DNA from: DASQFY01 sp036397815
Lineage (GTDB): Bacteria; Chloroflexota; Limnocylindria; QHBO01
Direction: 5' to 3'
Assembly (NCBI GenBank): GCA_036397815.1
Contig: DASWIE010000057.1
Coordinates: 1-50,533, forward strand
Length of the DNA stretch: 50,533 nucleotides
The position numbers were made by a program, and so were the translations under genes. The first letter of the stretch is position 1. Each line of letters begins with the position of its first letter. Below the pieces are notes generated by a model. That model worked only from the letters and a program-made list of their open reading frames with translations, searched no databases and had not been told where the DNA came from. Positions 1 through 8,054 of the stretch are shown here, piece after piece.

Positions 1-54
1 CGCCGCGCCTCGCCCAGAGGCATCCGTGCTGGGTGGCCGCTCGGCGACGCTCAC
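1..54 (-). CDS. gcvPB: Glycine dehydrogenase subunit 2 (gcvPB), N-terminal fragment
   Basis: A GTG codon at 54-52 overlaps the gcvPA stop codon as GTGA, and the frame stays open for 18 codons to the window edge. The visible peptide (start MSVAERPPSTDASGRG) is too short to identify on its own. The call rests on context: in genomes with split glycine decarboxylase, gcvPB, which carries the PLP lysine, normally follows gcvPA directly. The overlap implies translational coupling. Everything beyond residue 18 is off the window. Confidence 0.55.
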   Translation of the reverse strand, partial: MSVAERPPSTDASGRGAA

Positions 55-1394
55 CGCTGCGCCTCGAGGCCGGCGACCAGGGCCGCGACGTCGTCGTCGG
101 TGGTCAGCTCGGTGGCGGCCAGCAGGAGCGTATCGGCCAGCTCGGGATATTCGCCCTCGAGCGGATAGCCGGCCACGATCCCGCGCTCGGCCAGCGCCGC
201 GTGACGGCGGGCCGCGTCCGGGACGTGAACGCTCACCTCGGCGAAGTAGGGCGTCTCGAAGCGCCGCTCCCCCAGGCCGGCGGCCTCGATCGCGGACGCG
301 ACGTGGCGGGCCTGGATCATCGACCGCTCGGCCACCTCGCGCAGCCCGGCGGGGCCGACCGCGGTCAGGTACGCGGTGGCGGCCAGCGCGCAGAGCGCCT
401 GGTTGGTGCAGATGTTGCTCGCGGCCCTCTCGCGCCGGATGTGCTGCTCACGGGCCTGGAGCGTCAGCACGTACCCCTTGCGGCCCTGGGCATCGCGGGT
501 GGCGCCCACCAGCCGGCCCGGCATCTGGCGCACCGATTCCATGCGGGCGGCCATCAGGCCGACGTACGGCCCCCCGAACTCGACCGGGATGCCGAGTGGC
601 TGGCCCTCCGCCGCGACGATATCGGCCCCATACGCGCCGGGCGGCTCGAGCATCGCCAGCGAGGTCGGCTCCACGACCGCCACCAGCTGCGCTCCGACGG
701 CGTGGGCCGCGTCGGCCAGCTCACGCATCGGCTCGATCCCGCCGAGGAAGTTCGGCTGCTGCGCCACCAGGCAGGCCACGCTGTCGTCGAGGAGCCCCTC
801 CGCGGATGGCACCTCCGTGAGGCCGCTGCCGCCCTCGGCCAGGTCGGCCGGGACCTCGATCAGCTCGATTCCCGGCCCCGAGCAGTAGGTCGCCAGGACG
901 CGGCGGACCTGCGGGTTGACGGCGGTCGAGATCGCGATCCGGTGGCGCCGGGTGAGGCGGCAGGCCATCAGCGCCGCCTCGGCGGTGGCGGTCGCCCCGT
1001 CGTAATGGCTGGCGCTGGCGACCTCCATGCCGGTCAGCTCGCAGATAAGCGACTGGAACTCGTAGATGCTCTGCAGGGTGCCCTGGCTGACCTCCGGCTG
1101 GTAGGGCGTGTAAGAGGTCGCGAATTCACTGCGACCGATCACCTCCGTCACCACCGAGGGGACGAGGTGCCGGTAGGCCCCAGCTCCCAGGAAGCTGACG
1201 GAGGCGATCCGATTGCGGTCGGCCAGGCGCGAGAGCTCGGCACGCACCTCCTGCTCGGTCAGCGGCGGCGGGATCGCGAAGCGGGTGGCCCGCACACGGG
1301 CCGGGATGTCGTCGAACAGATCCTCGATCGAGTCGACCCCGACCGCGCCCAGCATCCGCTGGTGGTCGGCCTCGGTGTGCGGCGAGTAGGCCAT
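51..1394 (-). CDS. gcvPA: Glycine dehydrogenase (decarboxylating) subunit 1
   Basis: This 447-aa protein is the N-terminal half (alpha subunit) of the P-protein of the glycine cleavage system. With GcvPB it decarboxylates glycine and passes the aminomethyl group to lipoyl-GcvH. Family landmarks include the N-terminal Y-x-PHT-E start, the FLGAGAYRHLVP stretch, the YTPYQPEVSQGTLQ motif and the SHYDGATATAEA motif. The length matches the split-subunit family and not the ~950-aa fused GcvP. The ATG at 1394 overlaps the gcvH stop by one base. The split form is usual in Chloroflexota, Firmicutes, Thermotoga and archaea, which helps place the organism. Confidence 0.96.
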   Translation of the reverse strand: MAYSPHTEADHQRMLGAVGVDSIEDLFDDIPARVRATRFAIPPPLTEQEVRAELSRLADRNRIASVSFLGAGAYRHLVPSVVTEVIGRSEFATSYTPYQPEVSQGTLQSIYEFQSLICELTGMEVASASHYDGATATAEAALMACRLTRRHRIAISTAVNPQVRRVLATYCSGPGIELIEVPADLAEGGSGLTEVPSAEGLLDDSVACLVAQQPNFLGGIEPMRELADAAHAVGAQLVAVVEPTSLAMLEPPGAYGADIVAAEGQPLGIPVEFGGPYVGLMAARMESVRQMPGRLVGATRDAQGRKGYVLTLQAREQHIRRERAASNICTNQALCALAATAYLTAVGPAGLREVAERSMIQARHVASAIEAAGLGERRFETPYFAEVSVHVPDAARRHAALAERGIVAGYPLEGEYPELADTLLLAATELTTDDDVAALVAGLEAQR

Positions 1395-1771
1395 CAGCCC
1401 GCGGTCAGCTCCGCGTAGGCGCCGGAATCCAGCAGCGCGTCGAGCTCCGCCGTGTCTGAGAGCTTCACCTTGGCGATCCAGCCGCCCCCGAACGGGTCGC
1501 TGTTGAGCAGCTCCGGCTGCTCGCGGAGGTCGGTGTTCACGTGGGTCACCTCGCCCGAGATGGGCGCGAAGAGGTCGCTCACCGCCTTGACGCTCTCGAC
1601 CACTCCGAAGGAGGCGAACTGGCGGAGGCGCGCGCCCGGCTCGGGCAGCTCCACGAACACGATGTCCCCGAGCTCGCCGGCGGCGAAGCTGGTGATCCCG
1701 ATGACGGCCTCACCGCCATCGACGCGCACCCACTCGTGCTCGCGGGAGTACCGGAGGTCATCGGGATTCAT
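1394..1771 (-). CDS. gcvH: Glycine cleavage system H protein
   Basis: This 125-aa lipoyl carrier shuttles the aminomethyl group between P-, T- and L-proteins. The EHEWV start, the GIT-x-FA-x-ELGDIVFVELP core and the lipoylation site ESVKAVSD are all present, with the acceptor lysine at about residue 62. Length is standard for the family (about 125-130 aa). It lies between gcvT, after a 65-nt gap, and gcvPA, with a 1-nt overlap. No L-protein or lipoate ligase is visible in the window. Confidence 0.97.
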   Translation of the reverse strand: MNPDDLRYSREHEWVRVDGGEAVIGITSFAAGELGDIVFVELPEPGARLRQFASFGVVESVKAVSDLFAPISGEVTHVNTDLREQPELLNSDPFGGGWIAKVKLSDTAELDALLDSGAYAELTAG

Positions 1772-1836
1772 CGGCGAGGTGAGCTCCTTGGCTGTCCGGG
1801 CGGGCGTCGTGGGCTGGAGGGCGGGCCGAGGGTGGG

Positions 1837-2952
1837 CTACTCGCGCGGCCGCTTGTAGAAGGGCAACTTTACCTGCTCGGCGCGGTACGGGCGGTCACGG
1901 ACCACGACCTCGACCTCATCGCCCACCGCTGCGGCCTGGGCGGGCAGGTAGGCCATCGCGATCCGCTGGTCGAGGGTCGGCGACGCCGTGCCGCTGGTGA
2001 CCACGCCCTCCTCCCGGCCGTCGATCAGGACCGGATAGCCGTGGCGCGCGATCGCGTTGTCGCGCATCACCAGGCCGACCAGCTTGCGGCGGGGGCCCGC
2101 CTGCTGGACCGATGCGAGCGCCGCGCGGCCGACGAACTCGCCCTTCTCCAGCTTGACCACCCGGCCAAGGTTCGCCTCGAACGGGTTGACCGTGCGGTCG
2201 AGCTCGTTGCCGTAGAGGGGCATGCCGGCCTCGAGGCGCAGGGTGTCGCGGCTGCCGAGCCCGCACGGCCGGATGCTGAGCCCCGCGCCGGCGGCCAGCA
2301 GCGCGTCCCACAGCGCGGGCGCGCGGCGCGCGTCGCAGAACAGCTCGAAGCCGTCCTCGCCGGTGTAGCCGGTGCGGGCCACCAGGCAGTCGATCCCCGC
2401 CACCGTTCCGCGCAGGGAGTGGTAGTAGCCCAGCGAGCCGGGGTCGAGGTCGGTGAGCGACGCCAGCAGCTCGGCGGCGCGCGGGCCCTGCGGCGCGATC
2501 AGGGCGGTCCGCTCCGATCGGTCTTCGACGGCGGCATCGAAGTCGCCGCGCTCACGGAGCTCACCCAGGTGCGCGACCACGGCATCGTGGTTTGCCGCGT
2601 TGCAGACGATCAGGTAGCCCTCGTCGGTGCGATACACGATCAGGTCGTCGATGATCCCGCCGTCCTCGGCGCACAGCATCGAATACTGGGCCTGCCCCGG
2701 CTCCAGGGCGCCCGGGTCACTGACCACGGCGTAGCGCGCGAAGGCGAGCGCCTCCGGCCCGGTGACCAGCAGCTCGCCCATGTGCGACAGGTCGAAGAGG
2801 CCGACCGCGGCGCGGACGGTGCGATGCTCTTCGATGATCGAGCCGTACTGCACCGGCATCTCGTAGCCGGCGTACGGCACCAGCCTGGCACCCAGCGCCT
2901 CGTGCGCGGCGTGAAGCGGCGTGCGACGCAGCGCGACCGGCGCCTCGGTCAT
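1837..2952 (-). CDS. gcvT: Aminomethyltransferase (glycine cleavage T protein)
   Basis: A 371-aa T-protein that transfers the methylene group from aminomethyl-lipoyl-GcvH to tetrahydrofolate, releasing ammonia. It shows the N-terminal RTPL-x3-H motif, GYEMPVQY, LFDLSHMGE and the QYSMLCAEDGGIIDDL segment typical of GcvT, followed by GYTGEDGFE. Length matches the family. The ATG at 2952 overlaps the stop of the upstream NUDIX gene (ATGA), so the two are co-transcribed and probably translationally coupled. Confidence 0.96.
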   Translation of the reverse strand: MTEAPVALRRTPLHAAHEALGARLVPYAGYEMPVQYGSIIEEHRTVRAAVGLFDLSHMGELLVTGPEALAFARYAVVSDPGALEPGQAQYSMLCAEDGGIIDDLIVYRTDEGYLIVCNAANHDAVVAHLGELRERGDFDAAVEDRSERTALIAPQGPRAAELLASLTDLDPGSLGYYHSLRGTVAGIDCLVARTGYTGEDGFELFCDARRAPALWDALLAAGAGLSIRPCGLGSRDTLRLEAGMPLYGNELDRTVNPFEANLGRVVKLEKGEFVGRAALASVQQAGPRRKLVGLVMRDNAIARHGYPVLIDGREEGVVTSGTASPTLDQRIAMAYLPAQAAAVGDEVEVVVRDRPYRAEQVKLPFYKRPRE

Positions 2953-3422
2953 GGCCCGGCCCGGCTCGCCGCCGGCTGCGCGGCACCGTTCGCGCGCGCG
3001 GCGATCAGCTGGGCGGCCCCTTCCACCAGCGCACGCTCGGTGGCATGGGTCATCAGCTCGAGCGCCTCGTCCAGGTCGACCCAGCGGACCTCGTCGAACT
3101 CTCGGTCGTGGCGGCTGACGTCGCCGCCAACGGCGCGCATCAGGAAGAAATGGACCGTCTTGTGGAAGCGCGTGCGCCCCCGCACGAAGACGTAGCTGAC
3201 TGAGCGGATCGGCGCCTCGAGCTCCAGGATCAGGCCCGTCTCCTCGCGCACCTCGCGCAGGGCCGTCTCCTCCAGCGTCTCGCCGGCGTGCGGCGTGCCC
3301 TTCGGCAGCGCCCAGAGCGGCGGCTCACGACGGTGCCCGAGAACGATCTGAACCCGACCGTCGACGGTCCGATGGACGACGCCCCCGGCCGAGGTTGCGC
3401 GGGCGCTGCGCAGGGCCGCCAC
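2949..3422 (-). CDS. NUDIX hydrolase
   Basis: A 157-aa protein with an intact Nudix box at residues about 42-64 (G-x5-E-x7-REVREETGL), so it should hydrolyse a nucleoside diphosphate linked to another moiety with Mg2+. The box is preceded by LWALPKG, common in the Ap4A/MutT-like branch, but the substrate cannot be read from sequence. It starts with GTG at 3422, six bases after the stop of a small basic ORF, and overlaps gcvT. Its role in the glycine cleavage operon is unclear and may be house-cleaning only. Confidence 0.9.
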   Translation of the reverse strand: MAALRSARATSAGGVVHRTVDGRVQIVLGHRREPPLWALPKGTPHAGETLEETALREVREETGLILELEAPIRSVSYVFVRGRTRFHKTVHFFLMRAVGGDVSRHDREFDEVRWVDLDEALELMTHATERALVEGAAQLIAARANGAAQPAASRAGP

Positions 3423-3428
3423 GCGCCG

Positions 3429-3698
3429 CTACGCGCGGCGGGCGCGCGACAGCCCGAGCGGAAGGACGGCGCGGCGGTCGCGGATGCGACCAGGGCGGCC
3501 GACCGACGGGAAGCGGAAGCGGCTCGTCTGCGAGCGCAGCGAGAGCACCGTCGGCAGCGCGTGACGCGAGCCGCGACGGAGGTGGTAGACCGTGGCGGCG
3601 CGGCTCAGGCCAAGGCGCGGCAGGCGGCTCGAGGCTCGTCCGGCACCGAAGTCGATGGTCGGGTGGGAGAGGTACCGGGCGGTCAGGCTCGCTCGCAT
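3429..3698 (-). CDS. Small Arg-rich hypothetical protein heading the gcv operon
   Basis: An 89-aa strongly basic, Arg/Ser-rich protein (start MRASLTARYLSHPTIDFGAG) that I do not recognise. Its third codon positions are almost all G or C, as in the neighbouring real genes, which argues for coding. A TACAAT -10 lies 7 nt before the ATG, so the message would be leaderless. The stop is 6 nt before the NUDIX GTG, making it the first gene of the NUDIX-gcvT-gcvH-gcvPA-gcvPB unit. No membrane segment or cysteine is seen. A longer frame to 3824 exists, but it would pass through the promoter. Confidence 0.6.
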   Translation of the reverse strand: MRASLTARYLSHPTIDFGAGRASSRLPRLGLSRAATVYHLRRGSRHALPTVLSLRSQTSRFRFPSVGRPGRIRDRRAVLPLGLSRARRA

Positions 3699-3705
3699 TG
3701 GCGGC

Positions 3706-3733
3706 ATTGTACGCCGCGACCGAATCCGCGCAA
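3706..3733 (-). promoter_or_regulatory. Promoter of the small ORF/NUDIX/gcv operon
   Basis: On the minus strand, TACAAT (3711-3706) is preceded by TTGCGC (3733-3728) with a 16-bp spacer. The predicted transcription start falls at or just before the ATG at 3698, implying a leaderless transcript. Confidence 0.55.
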
Positions 3734-3759
3734 CCGGGATTAGGCCCCTTCCGCGGGCG

Positions 3760-4980
3760 TCAGCCGGGGCGCGCCAGGAGTTCGCGATAGAGCGCGAGGA
3801 CCTCTTCCACCCGGCGCTTGGCATCGAACCGGTCGGCGCCCGATCCGGCGGCCGCGGCGAGCGCTTCCCGCCGCGGGTGATCCGCCGCCAGGGCGCCGAT
3901 CGCGGCCGCGAGCCGCACCGTGCGGTCGGCGGCCGGCTCTGCCGGCACGATCACGCCGTCGACCCCGTCGCGAACGGAGTCGCGGACGCCAGGGCCGTCT
4001 AGCGCGACGACAGGCAGGCCAGCGGCCAGCGCCTCGGCGAGCACCAGGCCCTGCGTCTCGGTCCGCGACGCGAAGGCGAACAGGTCCGCGCCGCGGATGA
4101 GCGAGATTGCCTCGCGTCGTGGCAGCTGGCCGCTGAGGTGAAGCCGGCCTGCCATGTCGGCCCGCGTGCCGCGGTCGCGCAGGGCGGCCTCCGACGGGCC
4201 GCCGCCGACCAGGAGCAGCCGCATCTCCGGATCGACCCCGGCCGCCAACGCGAAGGCGTCGACCAGCAGGTCGACGCTCTTCTCGGGTGCCAGGCGGCCG
4301 AGCGAGGCGACCACCACGGCCTCGGCCGGCCAGCCGGCGGCGGTCCGCACGTCGGGCCTGGGCAGGGCGCGGATCTCGTGGAGGTCGACCCCGGTCGGGA
4401 TCGTCCGCACCAGGGGACGGTGCCGCACTCCGAGCCGAGCGCGGATCTCGTCGGCCAGCTCCGGCCCGGGCGCGACGATCGCCGCGCAGCCGGCCCAGAA
4501 GGCGCGGAGGTAGGCATCCACGGCGGCGGAACCCGGTCGCGCCAGGGGACCGAAGTAGTGGCGATAGTCGCCGAACCGGGTGTGATGGGTAAAGACCAGC
4601 GGGGCGCCCGCGCGCCGAGCCAGGCGGCGCGCCATCAGCCCCGAGACGAACGGCGACTGGGCGTGCACGACGTCCGGCGCGAACTCGGCCGCTGCGCGCA
4701 GCGCGGCCGACGGCATGGGCCACGGGATCCGGTAGCCGGCCGGGGCTGGTGCCGGCGGCTGGTACGAGGGCAGCCAGGCGTACGCCGGCTCGGGGCCAGC
4801 CGAGCCGGCGCTCGCCGGTGCGGCGCCGCCGGCTGGACGCGGGGCCACGACCAGCACGTGGTGGCCGGCCGCGCCGAGGCCGCGTGCGAGCGCATTGGTT
4901 GAGACGGTGACGCCTGACAGGTAGGGCAGGTATGACTCCGCCAGGATCGCGACGCGGAGTGGAGCGGCTGCGGCAGGCAT
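3760..4980 (-). CDS. GT4-family glycosyltransferase
   Basis: A 406-aa retaining glycosyltransferase with GT-B fold (glycosyltransferase family 4, group 1). The N-terminal Rossmann half begins RVAILAESYLPYLSGVTVST, with a typical acceptor-side glycine loop. The C-terminal half has SLGRLAPEKSVDLLVDAF and the nucleotide-sugar E-x7-E region TETQGLVLAEALAAGLPVVA. I chose the ATG at 4980 because GGAGG lies 5 nt upstream; the open frame extends to 5034 without a better site. Probable role is glycosylation of a lipid or other envelope component (inference); donor and acceptor are unknown. It follows the MFS gene by 34 nt. Confidence 0.9.
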   Translation of the reverse strand: MPAAAAPLRVAILAESYLPYLSGVTVSTNALARGLGAAGHHVLVVAPRPAGGAAPASAGSAGPEPAYAWLPSYQPPAPAPAGYRIPWPMPSAALRAAAEFAPDVVHAQSPFVSGLMARRLARRAGAPLVFTHHTRFGDYRHYFGPLARPGSAAVDAYLRAFWAGCAAIVAPGPELADEIRARLGVRHRPLVRTIPTGVDLHEIRALPRPDVRTAAGWPAEAVVVASLGRLAPEKSVDLLVDAFALAAGVDPEMRLLLVGGGPSEAALRDRGTRADMAGRLHLSGQLPRREAISLIRGADLFAFASRTETQGLVLAEALAAGLPVVALDGPGVRDSVRDGVDGVIVPAEPAADRTVRLAAAIGALAADHPRREALAAAAGSGADRFDAKRRVEEVLALYRELLARPG

Positions 4981-5014
4981 TCGACCTCCGGTCAGCCGGT
5001 CCCGTCGTGGCGGG

Positions 5015-6313
5015 TCACGCGGCGAGCCTACCACCGGGCCCCGCGTCGGCCGGAGCGCGCTCGGGATCCCGCACGCCCGGCACGAACAGGAGGGCGCCCA
5101 TCAGGACCGCACCGAGCAGCCCGGCCCCGATCATCGTCGTACCCGGGCCGAGCGCGCCCGCCACCGGTCCGGTGAGCGCGAACGAGACCGGCACGAGGCC
5201 GGTGGAGACCAGCCAGTCGAGGCTGGAGACCCGACCCAGCAGGTCGCGCGGCACCAGGGTCTGCAGCAGCGTCACCCAGATGATCTGGCCGACCTCGAAC
5301 AGCGCCGCGCTGAGCGCGCCGACAAGGATCGCCTGCCAGAGCGAGTCCATCAGCCCATACCCGGCGAGGAGCGCGACGCCCGCCGTCCAGGTGGCGTACA
5401 TGACCGTGATGCGGCGGCGCGGGAGGCCCCGCTGGCCGAGACCGATGGCGGCGACGACCGATCCGATGCCGCTGACCGCGAAGATCGTGCCCAGCGCCTC
5501 TGGTCCCAGGTGCAGCCTGTTCTTGACCAGGAAGGGCAGGAGCACCTGCGTGGGACCGATGAAGACGAGCAGGCTGAACATGGCGGCCACCAGCGTCGCC
5601 CACAGCCACGGAGTGCGCCGCACGAAGGCGAGCCCCTCCCCCACCTCGACGGCCGTCTGCCGCAGCCCGTGCGCGACCACCTCGCGGGTGGGGCGCACGG
5701 CGATGGCGCTGATCGCGGCCGCAGAGACGAGGAAGGTGGCCGCGTCCACCAGGAACGCGCTCCCGGCCCCCAGCAGCGCAACCACGAAGCCGCCGAGCGC
5801 CGGACCGACCAGGCGGAACATGAGTGGGCGCACCAGCCCCTGCAGCGCGTTCGCCTGGGGCAGCTCCTCGTCGGGCAGCACGTCGGGCACGATCGCGGTG
5901 GAGGCCGGGTTGAAGAAGGCGTCGCCGAGCCCGACGAAAGCGATCAGGGCGACGACGTGCCACAGCTCGATCAGGCCGGCGACCGAGAGGAGGCCGAGCA
6001 CGCCCACCGCGGCGGCACGCACCAGGTCTGCGCCGATCATCAGCCAACGGCGGTCGTATCGGTCCGTGAAGACGCCGCCAAGGAGCAGGAAGAGCACGAG
6101 CGGCAGCGTCCAGGCCACGCCAACGATCGAGAGGGCGGTCGGGACGTTGCTGATCTCGTAGACCTGCCATGCCAGCGCGACCGAGAAGAAGCCGTCGCCA
6201 AGCAGCGAGATGACCGAGCCAGCGGTCAGCAGCGCGTAGTCGCGCCGGGCCAGCGGCTGGAGCATTCGCACGGCACGGAATCGGGCGCGCATGCGGGCGA
6301 GCGGCGACGGCAT
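5015..6313 (-). CDS. MFS transporter (MFS_3/EntS-like)
   Basis: A 432-aa integral membrane protein with about 12 hydrophobic segments, starting near residue 25 (YALLTAGSVISLLGDGFF). The cytoplasmic loop motif GGVFTDRYDRR between helices 2 and 3 is the MFS signature. Overall pattern resembles the MFS_3 group that includes the enterobactin exporter EntS and macrolide exporters. Substrate cannot be told. It lies downstream of tRNA-Val and just upstream of the glycosyltransferase on the same strand. Confidence 0.9.
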   Translation of the reverse strand: MPSPLARMRARFRAVRMLQPLARRDYALLTAGSVISLLGDGFFSVALAWQVYEISNVPTALSIVGVAWTLPLVLFLLLGGVFTDRYDRRWLMIGADLVRAAAVGVLGLLSVAGLIELWHVVALIAFVGLGDAFFNPASTAIVPDVLPDEELPQANALQGLVRPLMFRLVGPALGGFVVALLGAGSAFLVDAATFLVSAAAISAIAVRPTREVVAHGLRQTAVEVGEGLAFVRRTPWLWATLVAAMFSLLVFIGPTQVLLPFLVKNRLHLGPEALGTIFAVSGIGSVVAAIGLGQRGLPRRRITVMYATWTAGVALLAGYGLMDSLWQAILVGALSAALFEVGQIIWVTLLQTLVPRDLLGRVSSLDWLVSTGLVPVSFALTGPVAGALGPGTTMIGAGLLGAVLMGALLFVPGVRDPERAPADAGPGGRLAA

Positions 6314-6336
6314 GGGTCAGTCCGGTGGCGTGAGGA

Positions 6337-6413
<77 letters not shown>

Positions 6414-6453
6414 ACCGAGGGAGGCGCAGTATAGCCTCGGGGCCAGCACGGCT

Positions 6454-6732
6454 TCAATCCGCGGGCTCGTCGATCCGCGCCAGGCGGGCGGCGAGCTCCC
6501 TTGCGGACAGGGCGTCGATCGCGAACCGCTTGTGCCGCGACCGCTCGCCCGAGACGAGCCTCAGACTGCCGGGAGGCAGCTCGAGCGCCCGTGCGACCAG
6601 CCGCTGCACCGCCCGGTTCGCCTCCCCGTCGGCCGGTGGCCGCGTGACGCGAACGCGCAGGACGCCGCCCTCGACGGGGCCGACCCGATCCGCCGCGGCG
6701 CGTGGCGTGACTAGGACGGCGAGGCTGGCCAA
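6454..6732 (-). CDS. DUF167 (YggU-type) protein
   Basis: A 92-aa member of the small DUF167/UPF0235 family, function unknown. It shows the family core TPRA...RVRVTRPPADGEANRA followed by LVSGERSRHKRF. It lies 6 nt downstream of yggT and in the same transcription unit as yggS-yggT, an arrangement seen next to dcw clusters in many bacteria. No catalytic role can be deduced. Confidence 0.9.
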   Translation of the reverse strand: MASLAVLVTPRAAADRVGPVEGGVLRVRVTRPPADGEANRAVQRLVARALELPPGSLRLVSGERSRHKRFAIDALSARELAARLARIDEPAD

Positions 6733-6738
6733 GGCCGC

Positions 6739-6987
6739 CTAGCGAAGGAACGCGCGGGTCAGGATGCCAAGCAGCAAGATGGCGATCATCGGCGCCCAAT
6801 CGATGCCGCCGGTCGGCGGGATCACCCGCCGGATGGGGGCCAGGATCGGCTCCGTCACCTGGTACAGGAACGCGGTGACCCCGCCTCCGCCGCTCGGCTG
6901 CGTCCAGCTGACGAGGACCCGCCCCAGGATCAGGAAGGTCAGGACCAGTGCCAGCAGGCCGAGGAAGTTGGTGAGCACTTCGGACAT
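6739..6987 (-). CDS. YggT family membrane protein
   Basis: An 82-aa protein with two hydrophobic helices (about residues 6-26 and 62-80) separated by the conserved TEPILAPIRRVIPPTGGIDWAP stretch (positions about 46-67) that defines YggT/YlmG. In chloroplasts and cyanobacteria, YlmG homologues affect nucleoid and division-site placement; in most bacteria the role is undefined. It sits between yggS and the DUF167 gene, downstream of ftsZ, the usual ylm-type neighbourhood. Confidence 0.92.
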   Translation of the reverse strand: MSEVLTNFLGLLALVLTFLILGRVLVSWTQPSGGGGVTAFLYQVTEPILAPIRRVIPPTGGIDWAPMIAILLLGILTRAFLR

Positions 6988-7014
6988 CGCCGGCGAGGAT
7001 AGCAGCCCGGCGCG

Positions 7015-7749
7015 TCAGGCCGGCCGCGGCCCGAAGAGTCCCGTCCCGATTCGGACCAGGGTGGCGCCCTCCCCCACCGCAGCCTCGGCGTCTGCGGTCA
7101 TCCCCATCGACAGCTCCGGCAATGCCAGGCCGGAGGCCTGCTGCAGCGCGTCGCGCAGCCGGCGCAGCCGGCCGAAGGTTGCTCGCGCCTCGGCCGGCGT
7201 GTCGCCGTCGCGCGCCATGGTCATCAGCCCGATCACCGGTGCGTGACGCGCATTGGCCAGCGCCGCTGCCAGCTCGCCGCGCCGGCGCGACTCGGTGGTG
7301 AACCACTCGGCATCGAAGCCGGCCTTGGCCGCCTCCGCGCTCAGGTTGACCTCGAGCAGGAGCCGCGCCCTACGGTCGTCATCGTGGGCGATCCGCTCGA
7401 GCCGGCGGAGGAGGTCGAGCGAGTCGACGGAGTGGATCGTCCCGAATGCCGCGAGGGCTGGCCGCACCTTGTTCGACTGCAGCCGGCCGACCAGGTGCCA
7501 GTCGGCGTCGGGATGCGCGGCGACCTTCGGAAGCGCCTCCTGGACGCGGTTCTCGCCGAACGAGCTGAGCCCCGCCTCGCGCGCGGCGCGCACCACCTGC
7601 AGGCCGAATCCCTTGGTGACGGCAAGCACGCGGAAGCCGTCCGGATCGCGCCCGGCCTCCTCCGCGGCCGCGCGCAGGCGCGCCACGAGGCGTCGGTAGC
7701 GGTCGCCGATCAGTTCGGCAGTAAGCAGCGGCTCGACGATCGGTTCCAC
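7015..7749 (-). CDS. PLP homeostasis protein, YggS/PROSC family
   Basis: A 244-aa PLP-binding protein with the alanine-racemase-like barrel. Lys46 in VLAVTKGFG is the expected PLP lysine. FGENRVQEALPKV, WHLVGRLQSNKV and GLMTMA are family signatures, and the C-terminal SMGMTADAEAAVGEGATLVRIGTGLFG is diagnostic. The family is non-enzymatic and keeps free PLP and amino-acid pools in balance. It lies downstream of ftsZ after a 305-bp gap and heads the yggS-yggT-DUF167 unit. Confidence 0.95.
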   Translation of the reverse strand: MEPIVEPLLTAELIGDRYRRLVARLRAAAEEAGRDPDGFRVLAVTKGFGLQVVRAAREAGLSSFGENRVQEALPKVAAHPDADWHLVGRLQSNKVRPALAAFGTIHSVDSLDLLRRLERIAHDDDRRARLLLEVNLSAEAAKAGFDAEWFTTESRRRGELAAALANARHAPVIGLMTMARDGDTPAEARATFGRLRRLRDALQQASGLALPELSMGMTADAEAAVGEGATLVRIGTGLFGPRPA

Positions 7750-8054
7750 GCAGACAGCCTAGGCTGTCGGTCCGAGCCCCGCAGCACGCCCCGTGCTGCA
7801 AGCGACTCGATTCGCACGCATCGGGCGCCGCGCAGGGATCCGCCAGCAAGCGCCGACGGCGCAATCTGCCACAGCAAGTACATCCGGTGCTGCATGGCGC
7901 CGGATTGACGCGAATCGGTTACTTGTCAGTACGCAGGGTGCCTAGCGGTGACACCAAACGGCACGAGTGCGACGCATGTAGCACGGTGAGTACTGCCGAC
8001 CCGGATCGGGATCGAACATGGACGCTCCGGTAACGACGAACGGTCCAGAGCGGG
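7750..8054. other. ftsZ-yggS intergenic region with two palindromes
   Basis: No coding pattern is visible in this 305-bp stretch. It contains a perfect 16-bp palindrome, GACAGCCTAGGCTGTC (7753-7768), immediately before the yggS start. Next to it is a hairpin with 8-bp arms GCAGCACG/CGTGCTGC around CCC (7781-7799). Either could be an operator for yggS or the end signal of ftsZ transcripts. Confidence 0.5.

Noticed and set aside
33..1418. Long ORFs antisense to gcvPA, and many similar ones through the window
   Set aside because: They are mirror frames that stay open because of high G+C; the real genes on the other strand have clear family motifs.
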